Of a stretch of DNA of 64,000 bases, positions 34,887-46,710 are shown one piece after another. The translations under genes and the position numbers were made by a program. Under the pieces are notes generated by a model. That model saw nothing but the letters and a program-made list of their open reading frames with translations. It made no database searches and was not told where the DNA came from. Within the stretch, counting starts at the first letter, position 1. Each line of letters begins with the position of its first letter. Source of the stretch: Pinguiococcus pyrenoidosus (taxonomy: Eukaryota; Sar; Pinguiophyceae; Pinguiochrysidales; Pinguiochrysidaceae); NCBI GenBank assembly GCA_019677205.1, contig JAAMXY010000028.1, positions 1 through 64,000 of the forward strand. The letters run 5' to 3'.

Positions 34887-35322
34887 CCCTCCACAGCAAG
34901 TGCCTCAACAAAGAGGATTCCGTGCCAAACGTGAGCGGATCTGCGTCTCATGCGCCAAAAAACGCCCACACCCGTCGAAGTGGCATCCGACCATATAATT
35001 TTCTATTGTCATCTTAGCGTCTTCTCCCAATCGATTTTATGAATATGATAATCAATACAAGTTAAAATATAATAATATAATAACGACTCCTGTGTATAGT
35101 TGTGAATGGGAATGAGAGCTCGAAGAAGACCGGAAGATGTGACAGAGCGGAAGCATCTCATCTTTCAAGGTTTCTTTTGAGCGACAGATTCTCGTCTTCG
35201 TCTGGGCGGCAGCGCCTCGCGTTCCATTGCCGGTGCATTCCGGAGGCGCCGAGCGACTCTGAAGCTTGCGCTTGCGCAAAGTCAAAAGATCGTGGGTCCT
35301 GAATCCCTTGCTGGATTTGCCA
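34887..35322. promoter_or_regulatory. Divergent spacer with AT-rich island (CSN2 / type II membrane protein)
   Basis: 436 bp. About 34990-35095 is the most AT-rich island of the window (caagttaaaatataataata). It separates two head-to-head genes and probably contains both promoters. Confidence 0.45.
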
Positions 35323-36228
35323 ATGAAGCACAGGCAACGCTTTCTACTGGGTATCTTTGCTGCCGGGCTTTGCATTGGCGCCATGATGGGATACGTCTGC
35401 TCCTCTCCATGGGCCACGACGCCTGCTCCTGCCGAGGAGCTGGCTGCTTCCGAGCCGATTCAGGATGTTGCTGCTGCGAGCCCTGCTGATGGTCAACGCT
35501 CTGCTCCGGCCACTCCGCAGGTTTTCTCGCTGAGAGGAGAGGCCGACTTCTTGAACACTCTGCGGAGCTGCATTGGCCACAAATGCCTCGCTGGCGTCCC
35601 GGAAGGCGCCTCAAAGGATCGCTTGGCTCTGCTCACTCCGCCGGGGAGACTTTCAAGCAGCGTGGGTGACGCTCTGAGGCAGATTTTGATGGCGAATGGA
35701 GTGGATGCGGAGATCATCTCAACGACGCACGCACCGCCTTATGGATACGGCAAGAGTCATGGGTACACCCGCATTCTGAGGCTTGCGCCCTCTTCGCTTG
35801 TGGAAAGTGTGGTGGACTTGGATCCGTCCGGAGAGAAGCTCCAGCAAGTGCTCGTCCAGCTTGTCCGATGGCACTGCCGAATCTCCCACGTCGCGGCGCA
35901 TACCTCCTTGCTCACCGTGCGGCTCTCGGACCTGCTGAGCGCCCCTTCCGCCGAGCTTGAGAAGGTTCTGAGATTCGCAGGATCGGGCAAGCTGTCCCAC
36001 CGCGCCCTTGACAAAGCCGCTGAAACCCTTGCTGAGGCTCGACGAGAAGCAACGGCGGTGGAGGATCGAGCTCTGGAAGTGTCTGAAGCTCAGAGGGGAG
36101 CTCTCGACCAAGCCCTTGACGAGGAGCTGGCGTCTTCCCACAACTTACGGGATTGGCCGTGCAAAACCATCTGGGTTGCTGGCGCACCGGCTGACGTCTC
36201 GAAGGCGCTCAGCCCGGACTGCTCCATG
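35323..36228 (+). CDS. Unknown single-pass (type II) membrane protein, first exon
   Basis: The ATG at 35323 starts MKHRQR followed by a signal-anchor helix (FLLGIFAAGLCIGAMMGYVC), then a Ser/Pro/Ala-rich stalk. The lumenal-side part of about 260 residues has helical, charged sequence and a few Cys (RSCIGHKC, RWHCRISH). No family was recognised. The open frame runs past a good donor, ATG|GTACGT at 36229, and then turns into Arg-rich sequence, so splicing is likely. One frame-consistent continuation is an acceptor at 36285, leading to a short tail that stops near 36357. A fusion with the following ARM gene cannot be excluded. Confidence 0.6.
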
Positions 36229-36594
36229 GTACGTAGTGGGCGCCGTGCTTTCCGAGCTGCATCGACGATCTCACCGTGGCTTGCTAGCCGCACACGACAT
36301 GCTCCGTACCTCGCGATAGGTGCGAACAGGACGGATCTTGCGGCAAAGGATCGAAGGCGTGAAGGCTCGTGCGGGCAAGCGGAAGGCAGATCTGAAGATG
36401 AGAGAGACTCCTTCCATGCTGCGCGACACGGCGCGACACGAAGGCGACGACGGCAGAGGTTGAAGTGCGCGTGCGGCCTCTGCGCCTTGGTGGGGACGCA
36501 GTTCGACCTCTCGTTCTCCCGGTGACCTCCATAGATAGCTGGCTGCGTCGTAGGCGCGAGGACGGGCCGACAGGGGTCCCATCTGCCCCCGAGC

Positions 36595-37494
36595 ATGGCA
36601 GAGAACAAGGAGCCTGCCTCGGCGGAGGCAACCGGAGCAGCAGAGGAGTCCGCCCCAGGTGCCATTTGGAGTCGAGTGCTGCTCTCGATGGTCTGCCGAG
36701 CCAATGCGGCCGGCTGCCCACGCCAGGATTGGATTTGGCGGGATGAGCCAAGAGCCTGAGCCGCAAAATCTGCTTCGCAGGTCGCAAGACCCTCGGCGAG
36801 GCAGTGGCGGAGCTGGACGCAGAAGATGCAGAAATTGTCAAGACATCTGCCGAAGCAATCTCCAGACTGGTGTTCGGCAAGCAGCTCGAGAAGGAGAGGA
36901 CAGGACAAGGTACTCCGCGGCCGAGATGCAACTTCTGTCGCGGTCTCGTGCACCGGGAAAGGCTCTGACCTGCGACCGCTGCGACGGTCTGGTGCTACCA
37001 AAGGTGGCGCGATCACCGCCATCGTTCGAGCCTTCGGACGCCATCTGCAAGATCGGGAGACCGTGCTCGTTCTGCTCAAGCTCTTCCGGCACGTGTGCTT
37101 CGGCGTCTCCGGCAACGTGGAGCTTGCCGCACGGAACGGAGGCATCGTCGCGGTGGCCAGTTGTTTGCGTTCCCACGTCGACGATGAAGATATTGTGGCC
37201 GAGGCCTTCTGGGTCTTGAGCGTCCTTGGCAAGCACCCCGGTAGCGAAGGTGTGGTGGCAAGAGTGAGAAGGTACGGAGCTGATCAGTCTTCCATGACGG
37301 TGGGATTGCAACCTAACTTTTTTGGGCGCGAAACCTCCAGTGACATTGAGGCAGCGGCAGCGCGGCACCCAGAGCATCCGCAGATCATGGCGAAAGGGAT
37401 GTACTTGGCTGCTCTCGCACAGGGGCCTTCTGATGAGGGCGGGAAAGACGAAGCGCAGGCTTCTGAAAGCGCCGAAGCGGAAGGGAAAGCGTGA
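36595..37494 (+). CDS. Armadillo-repeat protein
   Basis: Proposed exons 36595-36658, 36781-36909 and 37004-37494 (an alternative acceptor lies near 36961) give about 227 residues. The N-terminus is acidic and Ala-rich (MAENKEPASAEATGAAEE). An ARM-like repeat region follows: GGAITAIVRAFGRHLQDRET, FRHVCFGVSGNVELAARNGG, and IVAVASCLRSHVDDEDIVAE. The spacing of Gly-Gly-Ile and long helices is typical of ARM proteins such as ARMC6, but orthology is not claimed. The C-terminus is Glu/Ala-rich. This is one of only two genes in the window that share strand with the previous gene. Confidence 0.6.
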
Positions 37495-37624
37495 GCCGAG
37501 TGCTTCCCAAGATGAGCAGATGGCATTCTTAGACGCGCTTCCAATTTCCTTTGTCGTCAAGTGGAGCTAGGATCAAGCGCACTCTTAAAAAGAAAGTCGA
37601 CCATAATCACAAGTCAGCCGTACT

Positions 37625-38513
37625 TCAATCCTCGATGAGCACGATCGCTTCAATCTCAACGGGGATTCCAAGCGGCAACGTGCTGGTGCCGTACGCGGAT
37701 CTGGCATGGACACCCTTGTCGCCAAACACTTTCCCTACCGATTTCCACGGATTTGGGGAAGGGGTGGGAGTGAGTAAGAGATAGAAAGAGAGAGAGAGAA
37801 AAGCGCATGTGCCGTGCGTTGGTTAGACTATATTGGATGACCAAGCTTGCCCTTCAAGCCACTTACAGAAGAAGTTGGAGGCCCCGTCCACCACTTTATG
37901 CTGCAAGGTGAAGTCCGCCGCTGAGTTGACGAAGCCCGTGAGGCGCAGCACCTGACGCCGAAGTCAATGAAATGTAGGTTAGGCACGCGGTGCTGACCTG
38001 ATCAGCCGATGCAAGCTTCATCGCCGCCAGGACAAAAAACCTCACATGCTTGACTTTGTCTAGATCTCCCAGCTCCTCCCGCATGGTGCTGCACATGTTG
38101 AGCGCAATGAGCTCCGCAGCCGCTTGACCCTCCTCAAGAGTCATGTTCTCGCCAAGCTGCGAATTGAAGCAGTCATACCGAACGTGCGAGTGCAAGCAAG
38201 GCATGGTCAGCGACATCTTGCAGAGAAAGAAACCAAGAAGGCAGCTGCTGCAACACGCTTCTCGGAGGCTCAACCAGGGCAGGTACTCAACTCGTCCAGT
38301 GAGCAGCTCCCCGTCGGGAGTCTGGGGAATGTGGCCAGAGATGTACATGGTGTTTCCATTGCGCACAGCTAGGCAGTAGGCTCCACGGGGAGGAGGCGGG
38401 AACACCGGCAGGTCATATCCCAGCTCCTTGATGCGCTGCTCAATGTGCACGCCCCGAGCTGCTCCCCCGAGCCTCCCTGCCAATCGGCAGCAAGCTGCCA
38501 GGCGACCAAGCAT
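37625..38513 (-). CDS. RIDA: RidA/YjgF family protein, probably mitochondrial
   Basis: Four exons (38292-38513, 37998-38156, 37867-37951, 37625-37734) join in frame to 191 residues from the ATG at 38513. The N-terminus MLGRLAACCRLAGRLGGAAR looks like a mitochondrial presequence. The RidA fold follows: GAYCLAVRNGNTMYISGHIP, LGENMTLEEGQAAAELIALN, ARSAYGTSTLPLGIPVEIEA. RidA hydrolyses reactive enamines/imines from amino-acid metabolism. The usual substrate-binding Arg is present in HARSAYG. The first donor (GTTGAG) is atypical. The size is above the usual 130 residues because of the presequence and an N-terminal KELGYDLP segment, as in the long YjgF subfamily. Confidence 0.88.
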
Positions 38514-38622
38514 AGCGACAGGCTAACGCGCGTGCGCGACGCGGCGTCGCTTTCGACACGTACGTCTCCGCGAACCGGAAGGTCCTTCTGTCACTTTTCG
38601 ACTCTCCGTCTGTCACTCCGCG

Positions 38623-38660
38623 GTCAGATTCCGGACCAGGACTCTGGTCCGGAATCTGAC
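38623..38660. promoter_or_regulatory. Perfect 16-bp inverted repeat in a divergent promoter
   Basis: Arms GTCAGATTCCGGACCA (38623-38638) and its exact reverse complement (38645-38660), separated by a 6-base loop. It lies between the start codons of RidA (38513, -) and the coiled-coil/WW gene (38792, +). It could be a dimeric factor site or a hairpin. No terminator-like U run follows. Confidence 0.75.
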
Positions 38661-38791
38661 GTCGTTCTTCTTCTGGCAGAACTCGGGCTCCGGCGCCAAG
38701 CCGAGCACTGGATTTTGCGAGGGGAGTGCCTTGTGGGGTACAGTAGCCTTGGGAGAGCATCTGCAAGGGGAGTGAGGTGGAAGCGGCCACG

Positions 38792-40999
38792 ATGAAGGCA
38801 GCTGTGGCCCCGGAGGCGACAGCTGCGGCGGAGCGGAGCTTTCGCCTTGGGCGCATTGGGCAGGCGCCTGTTCTGCCCGGCACCACGCCGCTGCCCCTGT
38901 CATCATCGCTTGGTGAGTGTAGTGTGTAGTCTGGTCAACTAGAATGGCTTGGGGGACGTTCTCACGGATGCTGTGCTGATTGGTCGGAAGGAGTCAAGCG
39001 GCTTGGCCTACAGATGCGGAAGCGCCCCGCGGCGAAATCCCCTGTCTTGGACGGGGACGACGCCAGGTTCCTCCACATTGACGAGCGCAGAGACTCGGAA
39101 ATGCGCATGCTCAAGGCGATCGCAAGGCTTCCGAAGCAGTTCCAAGACGAGTTCGAGAGCCTCTTCAGGCACGCTCATTCCCGCTGGGCCGACGCCGAGG
39201 AGCGGATCGTGGTTCTTTCCAGAGCTCGCCTGAACCTCCAAAAGACCGTCTTTGCCGCGAAGAAAGATGGGCTTGAACAGCGCCGGAGGGCCGAGAAACT
39301 GAGCGTGGACAACATCTCGCTGGCAGGGAAGATCTCCGTGCTCAGCGGAGAGGTTCTGGACTTGCGGCACCGGGCCCTCCAGGCTTCCGAGCTGCTCGCC
39401 CAGCTCCGCAGCCAGAATGGCCACCTCTCGGCCCTCGTCAGCCACGTCCGAACAGCGCAGATCGAGAAGTCAGAGCCGTCGCAGAGCGTCGTTGACGCAC
39501 ACTTGAGTCGCTCGTTCGCCTCGCTCACCAAACTGAATCACGAGCTGCAGCGGCAGGCGGATATCGCCACCTCCCTCCAAGAGGAGCTTCACGGCAAGCT
39601 GAGCGCTGCACAGGAGACGATTCGGGTGTACAAAGAGGAGCTCCACAAGAGAGATGGGATCATACACGAGCTGCAGCGTGCCGGGGACGATCGAGCGACT
39701 TCAAGCGATGCAGAACCCATGAGCGAACTGAACGCCCTCCAGGAGAAGCTGAGCACCTTGTACGAGACAATCCACTCGCAAAGGAGTCTGCTTGAAGCAA
39801 AAGGTAGCGAGTTGCACGGCGTGCAGGAGAGGGTGGAAGAGCTAGCCAGGGAGAATGCAGCGGTGAAGACGGAGATCCAATCGATCGTGGTAGCCCAGTC
39901 GGCAGCACAGGACAAGCACAAGGCAGACATGGACAGGGCACGGGAGGAGCGGGCGGAAGTTGCTGTACAACTTCAGGCGCTCGAAGAGGAAAGAATCTGC
40001 CTCCAGCAGAGAGCCCAGAAGGCTGAGGATAAAATCACGAGTCTCCAGGAAGAGAATGGCGCCTTGGCTGCCGAGATTGTGTCGATGAAGGGAGAGCTTG
40101 CGGAAAGAGACGCAACCATACCAATCGCAATGCGACGAAGAGACATCGAGGAGGAGCAAGCGCCCTTGCCGGACGTGCCCACGGCAAAGCAGGCAGCATT
40201 CCAGGACCAAAGGACCGAGCTTGCAGGATATGCTTCAATGCCGGTACAGCCCGTCGGGAGTGAAAAGCGCCTGTTGGAAACGAACGCCCATGATCAGGAC
40301 CTAGCTACAAAGCTGGACCCAGCTACAGACGTAAACCTCGCCGAGCCGAATCTGCATAGGCCACAGGCGTCTGATGTCAGCGGTGGAGAACAAGAGGAGC
40401 AAGAAGATGCACAGGCACCGGAAGGCAGGCTTGCGGATTTGCGGACGACGTCGGCAGAAAGCGAAGATGTCAGCGACCAGCCGAAGCATGACGTGGAGGA
40501 AGCGCGGGGAACTCCCAAGGAGTCCGAGGCCAATCCTGCCTTCGCAGTGGAAACAAGCCCTAGGGTGCCGCCCCAGACGTCCGACATATCCGACGTCACG
40601 GAAGTCACTCGCGCGAGGCGAGGCACGGACAAAGCTACGCCAGAGGCCGGAAACCTCGGCGCTTCGGTGCCGTCCGAGTCATGCAAAGAGGCAAGCGGAG
40701 AGGCAGTCGCACCGCCAGTGCTCAAGGTTTCCGCGCCGGCAGAGGAGATCGCAAATGGAGATCCCGATGATGCAAAGCATCCTCGTGCAACGCTTGACCA
40801 AAGTCCAGGCGTCATCGACCAGGTACCGAAAGAGCTCGCCGAACTCGGCTGGGTCGCGCAGGCGGATGTGGACGGAAATATCTACTACTACAACGAGCGG
40901 AGCGGCGTCTCATCCTGGGAACTCCCTGAGCAAGCGCAGAATGAGTCAGGATGCGCCTCCGCCGAGGCGTCTGCTGCGTCGTACGAGATCGAGTTGTGA
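38792..40999 (+). CDS. Coiled-coil protein with C-terminal WW domain
   Basis: The main exon contains MRKRPAAKSPVLDGDD at 39014. A better start is an upstream exon, 38792-38912, joined by a GTGAGT donor to an acceptor at 38993, which keeps frame and gives 708 residues. Residues about 65-410 are almost continuous heptad-rich coiled coil (LQRQADIATSLQEELHGKLS, VEELARENAAVKTEIQSIVV). Then comes an acidic, disordered part, and a C-terminal WW domain: LGWVAQADVDGNIYYYNERS followed by GVSSWELP. WW domains bind Pro-rich ligands. No known family beyond this layout was recognised; a cytoskeletal or scaffold role is an inference. Confidence 0.8.
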
Positions 41000-41058
41000 T
41001 AGCAGCCTTTGGCGAGATGATGAAGATCGGGTATTTCAGGAGCTTCACAAGGCTTGCA

Positions 41059-44000
41059 TTAAGGTCCGGCTGCCGGTAGCTCCTGCGAAACTCGATGACG
41101 ATACAGATTCACCGCAGGCGCAAAGTAGTGACCGCCATCGTATGTCACAACTTTCCCGACCCGGCCAAGGGATAAGGGCTGCAGCGTCAAGCTGCACAGG
41201 CCGATCGTTTCTGCGTTCCTAGTGTGCGCCCGAACCTCTCGTCGAATTTCATCTATCGTGGGGACCGCTCCCAGGTCTCGCACACCAAACGTCGTGCCAA
41301 GGCTTCGGATCGCCATCCATTTCTCCTCGACCGCTGAGATGCCCTCTTGCATCTCGTCGAACAGGAACGCCTCCTGCGCGGCCGCCCCGACCAGTCGCCC
41401 TACCACGAGCATTCGCTGGAGACCCTGGAGATAGACTCGCACCTTCGTCGGTAGAGCCGTCGCATCAAGGAAACGGGTACCCACGCTCAGCGTCTCAATC
41501 CCTGACTCGAACTCCTTTGCAACCGCATCTAGAATATCCGTCCAAGCACTCACTACATGAGACTGGATTCTCGTTGCCACCAACAGCACCAAGCAGCGAG
41601 CTCCTTCCGCGTACATCCCCGCGGCGGCGTCGAGATCCGTGGCGGCATGCGCATAGATCTGCGAGAGACTACCAAACTGCTGCTCGAACTTCTCGTGCAC
41701 ATCAGGATGGCACCTCTTGAGATCCTCCGGGGTGTTTTGCCAGACGTAAATGCGCGCGTCCTGAACGTCCTGAGCGACGAGCTTCTCCCAGGCTTCGACA
41801 TCCTCCTGCGTGACCCTGCTGCTGCTCTTCAGCTTCTTGAGCTCGTCGCCGAGTCTGATCGCCCCTTCAAAATCATCGTCGGCCGCAGCCTTGGCCATAA
41901 GCGCACCCAGCCGCTTGAGCTCGGCCTTGGTGCGCTCGTGCCGCTGACACTGCAAGGCCATCTCGAAGTGGCACAGCTTCACCAGCTTCCCGACGAGGCC
42001 CGGAATGCTTGGCACATCATCCGGCGCCGCCGCCGGTGCAGATCGTGTGCCGTGCGCGGATGGCCCCGCAGGCGTTGCTCCGCTAATCGAAGCCTGCGGA
42101 ACCGTGGCCGGCGTGCTACTGCTTTGGCTGGAGCTTGGAAGCGCGCGTGCGGCTGACATGTCCATGGGTGCACTGACCGCGGTGTCTTCGTGATCCACGA
42201 AGTCTCCGAAAGTGTCGTCCGAGGCTGTGGACGGCGGCATTACTATCGTGGCCTGCGCCGGGGCGGCGATGGTGGCCTGCGCCGGGGCGGCGATGGTGGC
42301 CTGTGCCGGGGCGGCGATGGTGGCCTGTGCCGGGGCGGCGATGGTTCCGAAGGCGGAAGAGCTTTGGTCATGCACGCTCTGACCTCCCTGAGCCGCGTCG
42401 GCACCGGTCTCTGGCTCCTTGTCTGCAGGGTCGGCCGAAGTCGATTGAAAATCTGAGAAATCACCGAAGTCGTCGTCTGCATCCTCTGGACCGGCCGAGG
42501 ACTGGATCGTCGGAGCTTGGAAGCCGCTAAAATCGCCAAAGTTGCTGTCCCCTGCCGCCTGTGGTGCTGGTCTTGAAGCGAAGGTGCCTGCCTGGTCCGC
42601 AGCAGCTCCCCCAGCAGCCTCCGCGCCAAAGGAACCGAAGTCTTCTGCTTTCGGCATCACCGGCGGCAGGACCTTCGTGAAGCCGAATGTCTTGTTCTCT
42701 TCCGTTTGCGGTTCCTCAGCCATGCCGAACTCGGCCGGAGAAGCTTGGGCCTCGGCCGGAGAAGCTTGAGCCAAAGCTACACCATCGTCTGCACCGACAC
42801 CTGCACTGTCACCTGCTCCCACATCGGCCGACGCATCGGCAAAGTCATCCCAATCCTCCTCGTTGTCGGCTGCTGTCAGCGCCGGGCCACCCGCGTTGGG
42901 CAGATCTCGGCCTGCCTCGTCATTTCCCTCCGCGCCGGCGTCCTCGCCGGCCTCCGCAAAGTCATCCCATTCCTCCGTCTGCGCTGCCAGGTCTTCCTTG
43001 TAGAGGTCGTCAAAGACAGAATACTTGTCGTATGCCATGGGATCTCGCTTCGACTGCATCATAGCGGGCTTCGCTTTGGTCTTGTCCGTCTCCTCCTCCG
43101 GCTTCTGCGTCTCGTCCCACCCGAGCATCAGATCGTCCGCAGCCAGCCTGTCACCTGTCTCCTGTACTGGCGCCTGCTGCTGGCCGTCGACACCCTGCGA
43201 CTGCGGCGGCGGCAGGGCGCCACTCTGGGCACCATCTAGACTGCCGTACCCGGCTCCTGCAGGTGCCGCGCCCATCCCTCTTTCTTGGTCCGCCATTGAC
43301 GTGGACTGGAAATCGGTGAAGTCATCGTCATCATCTTCGGGCCTAGGAGCGGGCTCGGCTGGTCCCACAGCAGCGCTCCCTTCAAAATCACCAAACTCGT
43401 CGTCGTCGTCGGCGTCGGCCGTGGCGGTTGGCTCCACAACGTCGGCCGGGGGGGGCTGGACCAAAGTAGGCCGTGGCTGCATTGCCTGCTGCGTCGAGGG
43501 TGCCGCTTCACTCAACTGGGACACCCCGACGCCAACGCCACTTGCCGGGGCTGGTGCTGCAAGATCTGCAAAGGGGTCCCCCTGGCTCTGGTGTGCCATG
43601 CTTCCGCTGTTCATGGGAGGCTGGACTACTGTAGCCTGAAGCGGCACCTGCGCCTGCGATTGAATGGCGGCTGGCTGAGACATGGGAGGCTGCGCACCGC
43701 CGGAGCTCTCTTCAAAGTCACCGAATTCGTCGTCGTCATCGTCATCGTTGTTTTCCATCGCTGCCGTGGCCGCTGGCCTTCCCGCCGGAGGCTGCACCAC
43801 CGTGGGTTGCATTGTGGGTGGCTGCACCATCGTGGGCTGCGCGATGCTTTGCTGTGAGCGCATCTGTGTTGGTGCTACATGCAGCTGCTGCTGGGATGCG
43901 ACCAGATACGCCGCGCCCATCGGCGGCCGGGCCACGGTGGCACCCGCCGATGCCGGCTGCTGCGGCACCGACGCCGTCGTCGCCTCCTCGAAGTCTCCGA

Positions 44001-44588
44001 ACTCGTCGCTCTCCCTCGGCGCCGGCGGTTGCGTCCCATGGTACGGCTGATTGGCTGGAGGCTGCACACCCATTGGCGTGCCCATCTGCTGGGACATGTG
44101 CGTCGCGTACATTGGCTGCCCCATCATCTGCTGCGGCGGCTGGTTCGGAGGCCGGAGCATGGGCAGCGGCAATCGCGTCTGCCACACCTGCGCCACCGTC
44201 TGGCGATTCACCGGCCATCCTTGCTGGGCACAGGCGATCAGTCTCAAGGCCAGGAAGAACTCCTCGCCATTCAGCCATCCCTAAGGACGCCCCAGACCGC
44301 ACGTTCAGCTCGCTCAACACCAGCGCTGCCCGAACAGAAAGCGGAAGGCGCACCTTTCCGGAGGGATCGCACAGGTCCCAAATGTCGCGCAGCAGCGTCA
44401 GGTGCAAGCCTGAAGTCTGAAAAAGCGGCACCGCCTGCAGAAATCGGCGGAATTGAGCCAAGAAGAAGGAAAAGTCGCGGAGGAACCCAGCATCGCACCT
44501 GAGATCCTTGGACAACTCCGTTTCTTTGGGCGTCCGCGCACGAGAACAGCCACTGATAGTGCTGCATCTCCTCCGGACTGAGCGCCAT
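41059..44588 (-). CDS. SYNRG: Gamma-synergin-like EH-domain clathrin adaptor accessory protein
   Basis: Exons 44499-44588, 44354-44434 and 41059-44280 join in frame to 1130 residues. The first two exons and the start of the third build an EH domain: YQWLFSCADAQRNGVVQGSQ, LFQTSGLHLTLLRDIWDLCD, then GWLNGEEFFLALRLIA. The long middle is Gln/Pro/Ala-rich with at least six acidic FGDF-type motifs (DDDEFGDFEE, DDDFGDFSDFQ, DDDFTDFQ), the kind that binds the ear of AP-1 gamma and GGA. The C-terminal 330 residues form a conserved domain ending CSLTLQPL ... VVTYDGGHYFAPAVNLYRHR, as in synergin gamma. It should act at the trans-Golgi network and endosomes. A 24-bp repeat (42250-42345) lies in the middle region. 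Confidence 0.88.
42250..42345. repeat. 24-bp in-frame tandem repeat, four copies
   Basis: Nearly identical copies encoding the 8-residue unit AQATIAAP in the synergin-like protein. Confidence 0.95.
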
Positions 44589-45077
44589 CCTCTCTGTGGG
44601 CCCCGACCGGCCAGAGACACCCGATACGCGGCGGACGGACGCAACACAACTGGTGAGAGCGGCGGCGTCGAAGAATTTCCGGCTATGCTGCTGTGCCTTG
44701 AGCAAATAAGCATGCGACAGAGACCAAAGAAGCAAAACAAGAAGGAATCTCCGATTCCGGCGCTTTTCCGCACGAACCAATCCACGCTCCGTGTTCCCCT
44801 CCGTAGCGCTTTTCTCACCCTGTTTCCCTGTTCTTTAGGGCCATCAAGAGAGTTCCCGCGAGTTTCCGCAGAGAAAAGCCGCCATTCATGTCAGCAACGC
44901 GCCTGAGCCGCTCCTTGCGCCGCAGCTGAGCCCAGCGCCGCCAGTGCTTCGACGCCCCTGCAGCAAGCTGCTCCGGCTAGAGCTCGCGTAGTACAGGCGC
45001 GAAGCTTCGGCGCGCTCGCTGGCGCGAGCCAGGGGCTATGACGCCTTCCTTTCGAGTGCGGAGGCGCGCTTAAGCAG
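44589..45077. other. Head-to-head spacer (synergin-like / GOST-like)
   Basis: 489 bp, no supportable gene. Likely contains both promoters; there is no strong AT-rich island here. Confidence 0.4.
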
Positions 45078-45617
45078 ATGCGCGCTGTGGCGCTGTGGAC
45101 CGCGGCGCTGTGCGCGTGGCGCGCAGGCGCTCTCGTCGAGACCGCCACCGTCGCGACCAGCCGCCACCTGACTCACAAAGTCTTGGGGCCGTCCGGCATT
45201 TTACGCGGCGGCACGGTGCATCTGGAGGCCAAGAACGTGACGTTGCCGGCGTTTTCTCCCACTTTCTTCGTGCTGGCGACGCGACGGCAGGAGACGGACA
45301 TCCTGAACTACTTGCGCAACGTGGGCGATGGAGACGTGGACCGGAACAGCACGTTCGCGCTGTGCGATCTGCCCACCGCGCACCGCTTCCGCATGGAGGA
45401 GTTGCTGGGGGAGGGCGTGGACTTTGCGGTCGCTGGGACGGACCAGTACGCCTTCCGCGTGATGCACTGTCTGGACGTGCCCATCGAGGTGGAGCTGCGC
45501 GTCGAGTTTCTCAACCCAGACCGGGACGGCGTACCGAGAGATCAGCTGTCCATCGAGGACGCCGCGATGGTACGTAGCAAATAGAGGTGTTGTTGTTGTG
45601 GTTGTGGTTGTTGTGCA

Positions 45618-45657
<40 letters not shown>

Positions 45658-46710
45658 ATTTGTTGTTGTTGTTGTGCTTGTGCATGAGGGTGTGATGTGT
45701 GGTCTTGATGACAAGAAATGCTTGAAAGACTAACATCACACATGCTCCGCTAGCGGAATATCGCAGGATGGGTCGGGTACGCGTACATCGCGCTGCTCGT
45801 GGTGTTCACGTTCTACTGCCTGAACAACTACCCATACCTCCAGCAAGTCCACGCCGTCGCGGCCTTTGTGCTCGTCGCGCAGGCCGCCGAGGCCTTCGCG
45901 AACCAGAGTAGATTCGAATACACCAACGAGCACGGATCACCCACCCTGGCGTTGATGGTAAGCTTCTCTCATCGCACTCGGCGTCTGGGCCTCTCACTGT
46001 TCAGACGCAATCTGTCCTTTCACGAGCACTCTTTCGTCAAACTGGCGATGCTAACACAATGACGTGTTTCTCACGCCTCCATCTAGTTGCTCCAGAGATC
46101 GTTCAAGAGCGTCTCCAGATTCGTGTTCCTGAGTGCGATTCTACTGCTGTCCATGGGATGGTGCACAGTGCGGCGCTCGCTCACGTTCCGCGAGGCTCGC
46201 GTGTTTATCCTGTGCATGTCCATCTACGGAACGCTGTCGGGCCTGTCGGCCTCCTGCTTCTCGGACGACGACCAGTGCGTCGCGTTCTCGCTGGCCGAGA
46301 CCATCTCGCGCGCCATAGTGGAGCTGGTCGTCATCGTGGCCACCAACTTCAACATGTCCAACCTGCGCGCGCGCGTCTGCGAGCGCACTTGGGGCGTCGA
46401 GGCCATCCGTGGGTATGCGCATCTCAAGCAGCTCTCCTCGCTGCGGCGCGTGTTCTTCGCCTACATCCTCTTCCCCACGGCGGTGTCCATCATCGACCTC
46501 TCGATCCTGCGCTGGGAATTCCGGTGGCTCCGCCTCACGATCGAGTACCTCACGCTCATGATCCTCATCACTGCACTGGGCGTGACCTTTCGGCCCACGC
46601 CCTTCGAGCAGGAATTGCAGACGCTGGCGCACATGGGCGCGCCTCGGCCTCGAACCCGCAATGCCGACGGTGACCAGGAGCCGCTGGTGAATTCCGAAGA
46701 AGCACGCTGA
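45078..46710 (+). CDS. GOST-like seven-transmembrane protein (GPR107/108/180, TMEM145 type)
   Basis: Exons 45078-45569, 45754-45957 and 46087-46710 join to 439 residues. A signal peptide (MRAVALWTAALCAWRAGALV) is followed by a beta-rich lumenal domain of about 145 residues. Seven membrane segments follow, including WVGYAYIALLVVFTFYCLNN, FVFLSAILLLSMGWCTV, ARVFILCMSIYGTLSGL, ISRAIVELVVIVATNF, VFFAYILFPTAVSIIDL and YLTLMILITALGVTF. This topology is that of GOST proteins of the Golgi and secretory pathway, which help membrane-protein trafficking. The lumenal part is too diverged to choose a subfamily. Intron 1 carries a GTT repeat. Confidence 0.75.
45587..45676. repeat. GTT trinucleotide repeat in intron 1 of the GOST-like gene
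   Basis: About 25 imperfect GTT/TTG units on the coding strand, between donor 45570 and acceptor 45753. Confidence 0.9.

Noticed and set aside
44281-44353. A 22-nt ultra-short intron (44281-44302) in the synergin-like gene
   Set aside because: A longer intron starting at the better donor AAG|GTGCGC (44353) with the same acceptor restores a complete EH domain (DPSGK joined to GWLNGEEFF).
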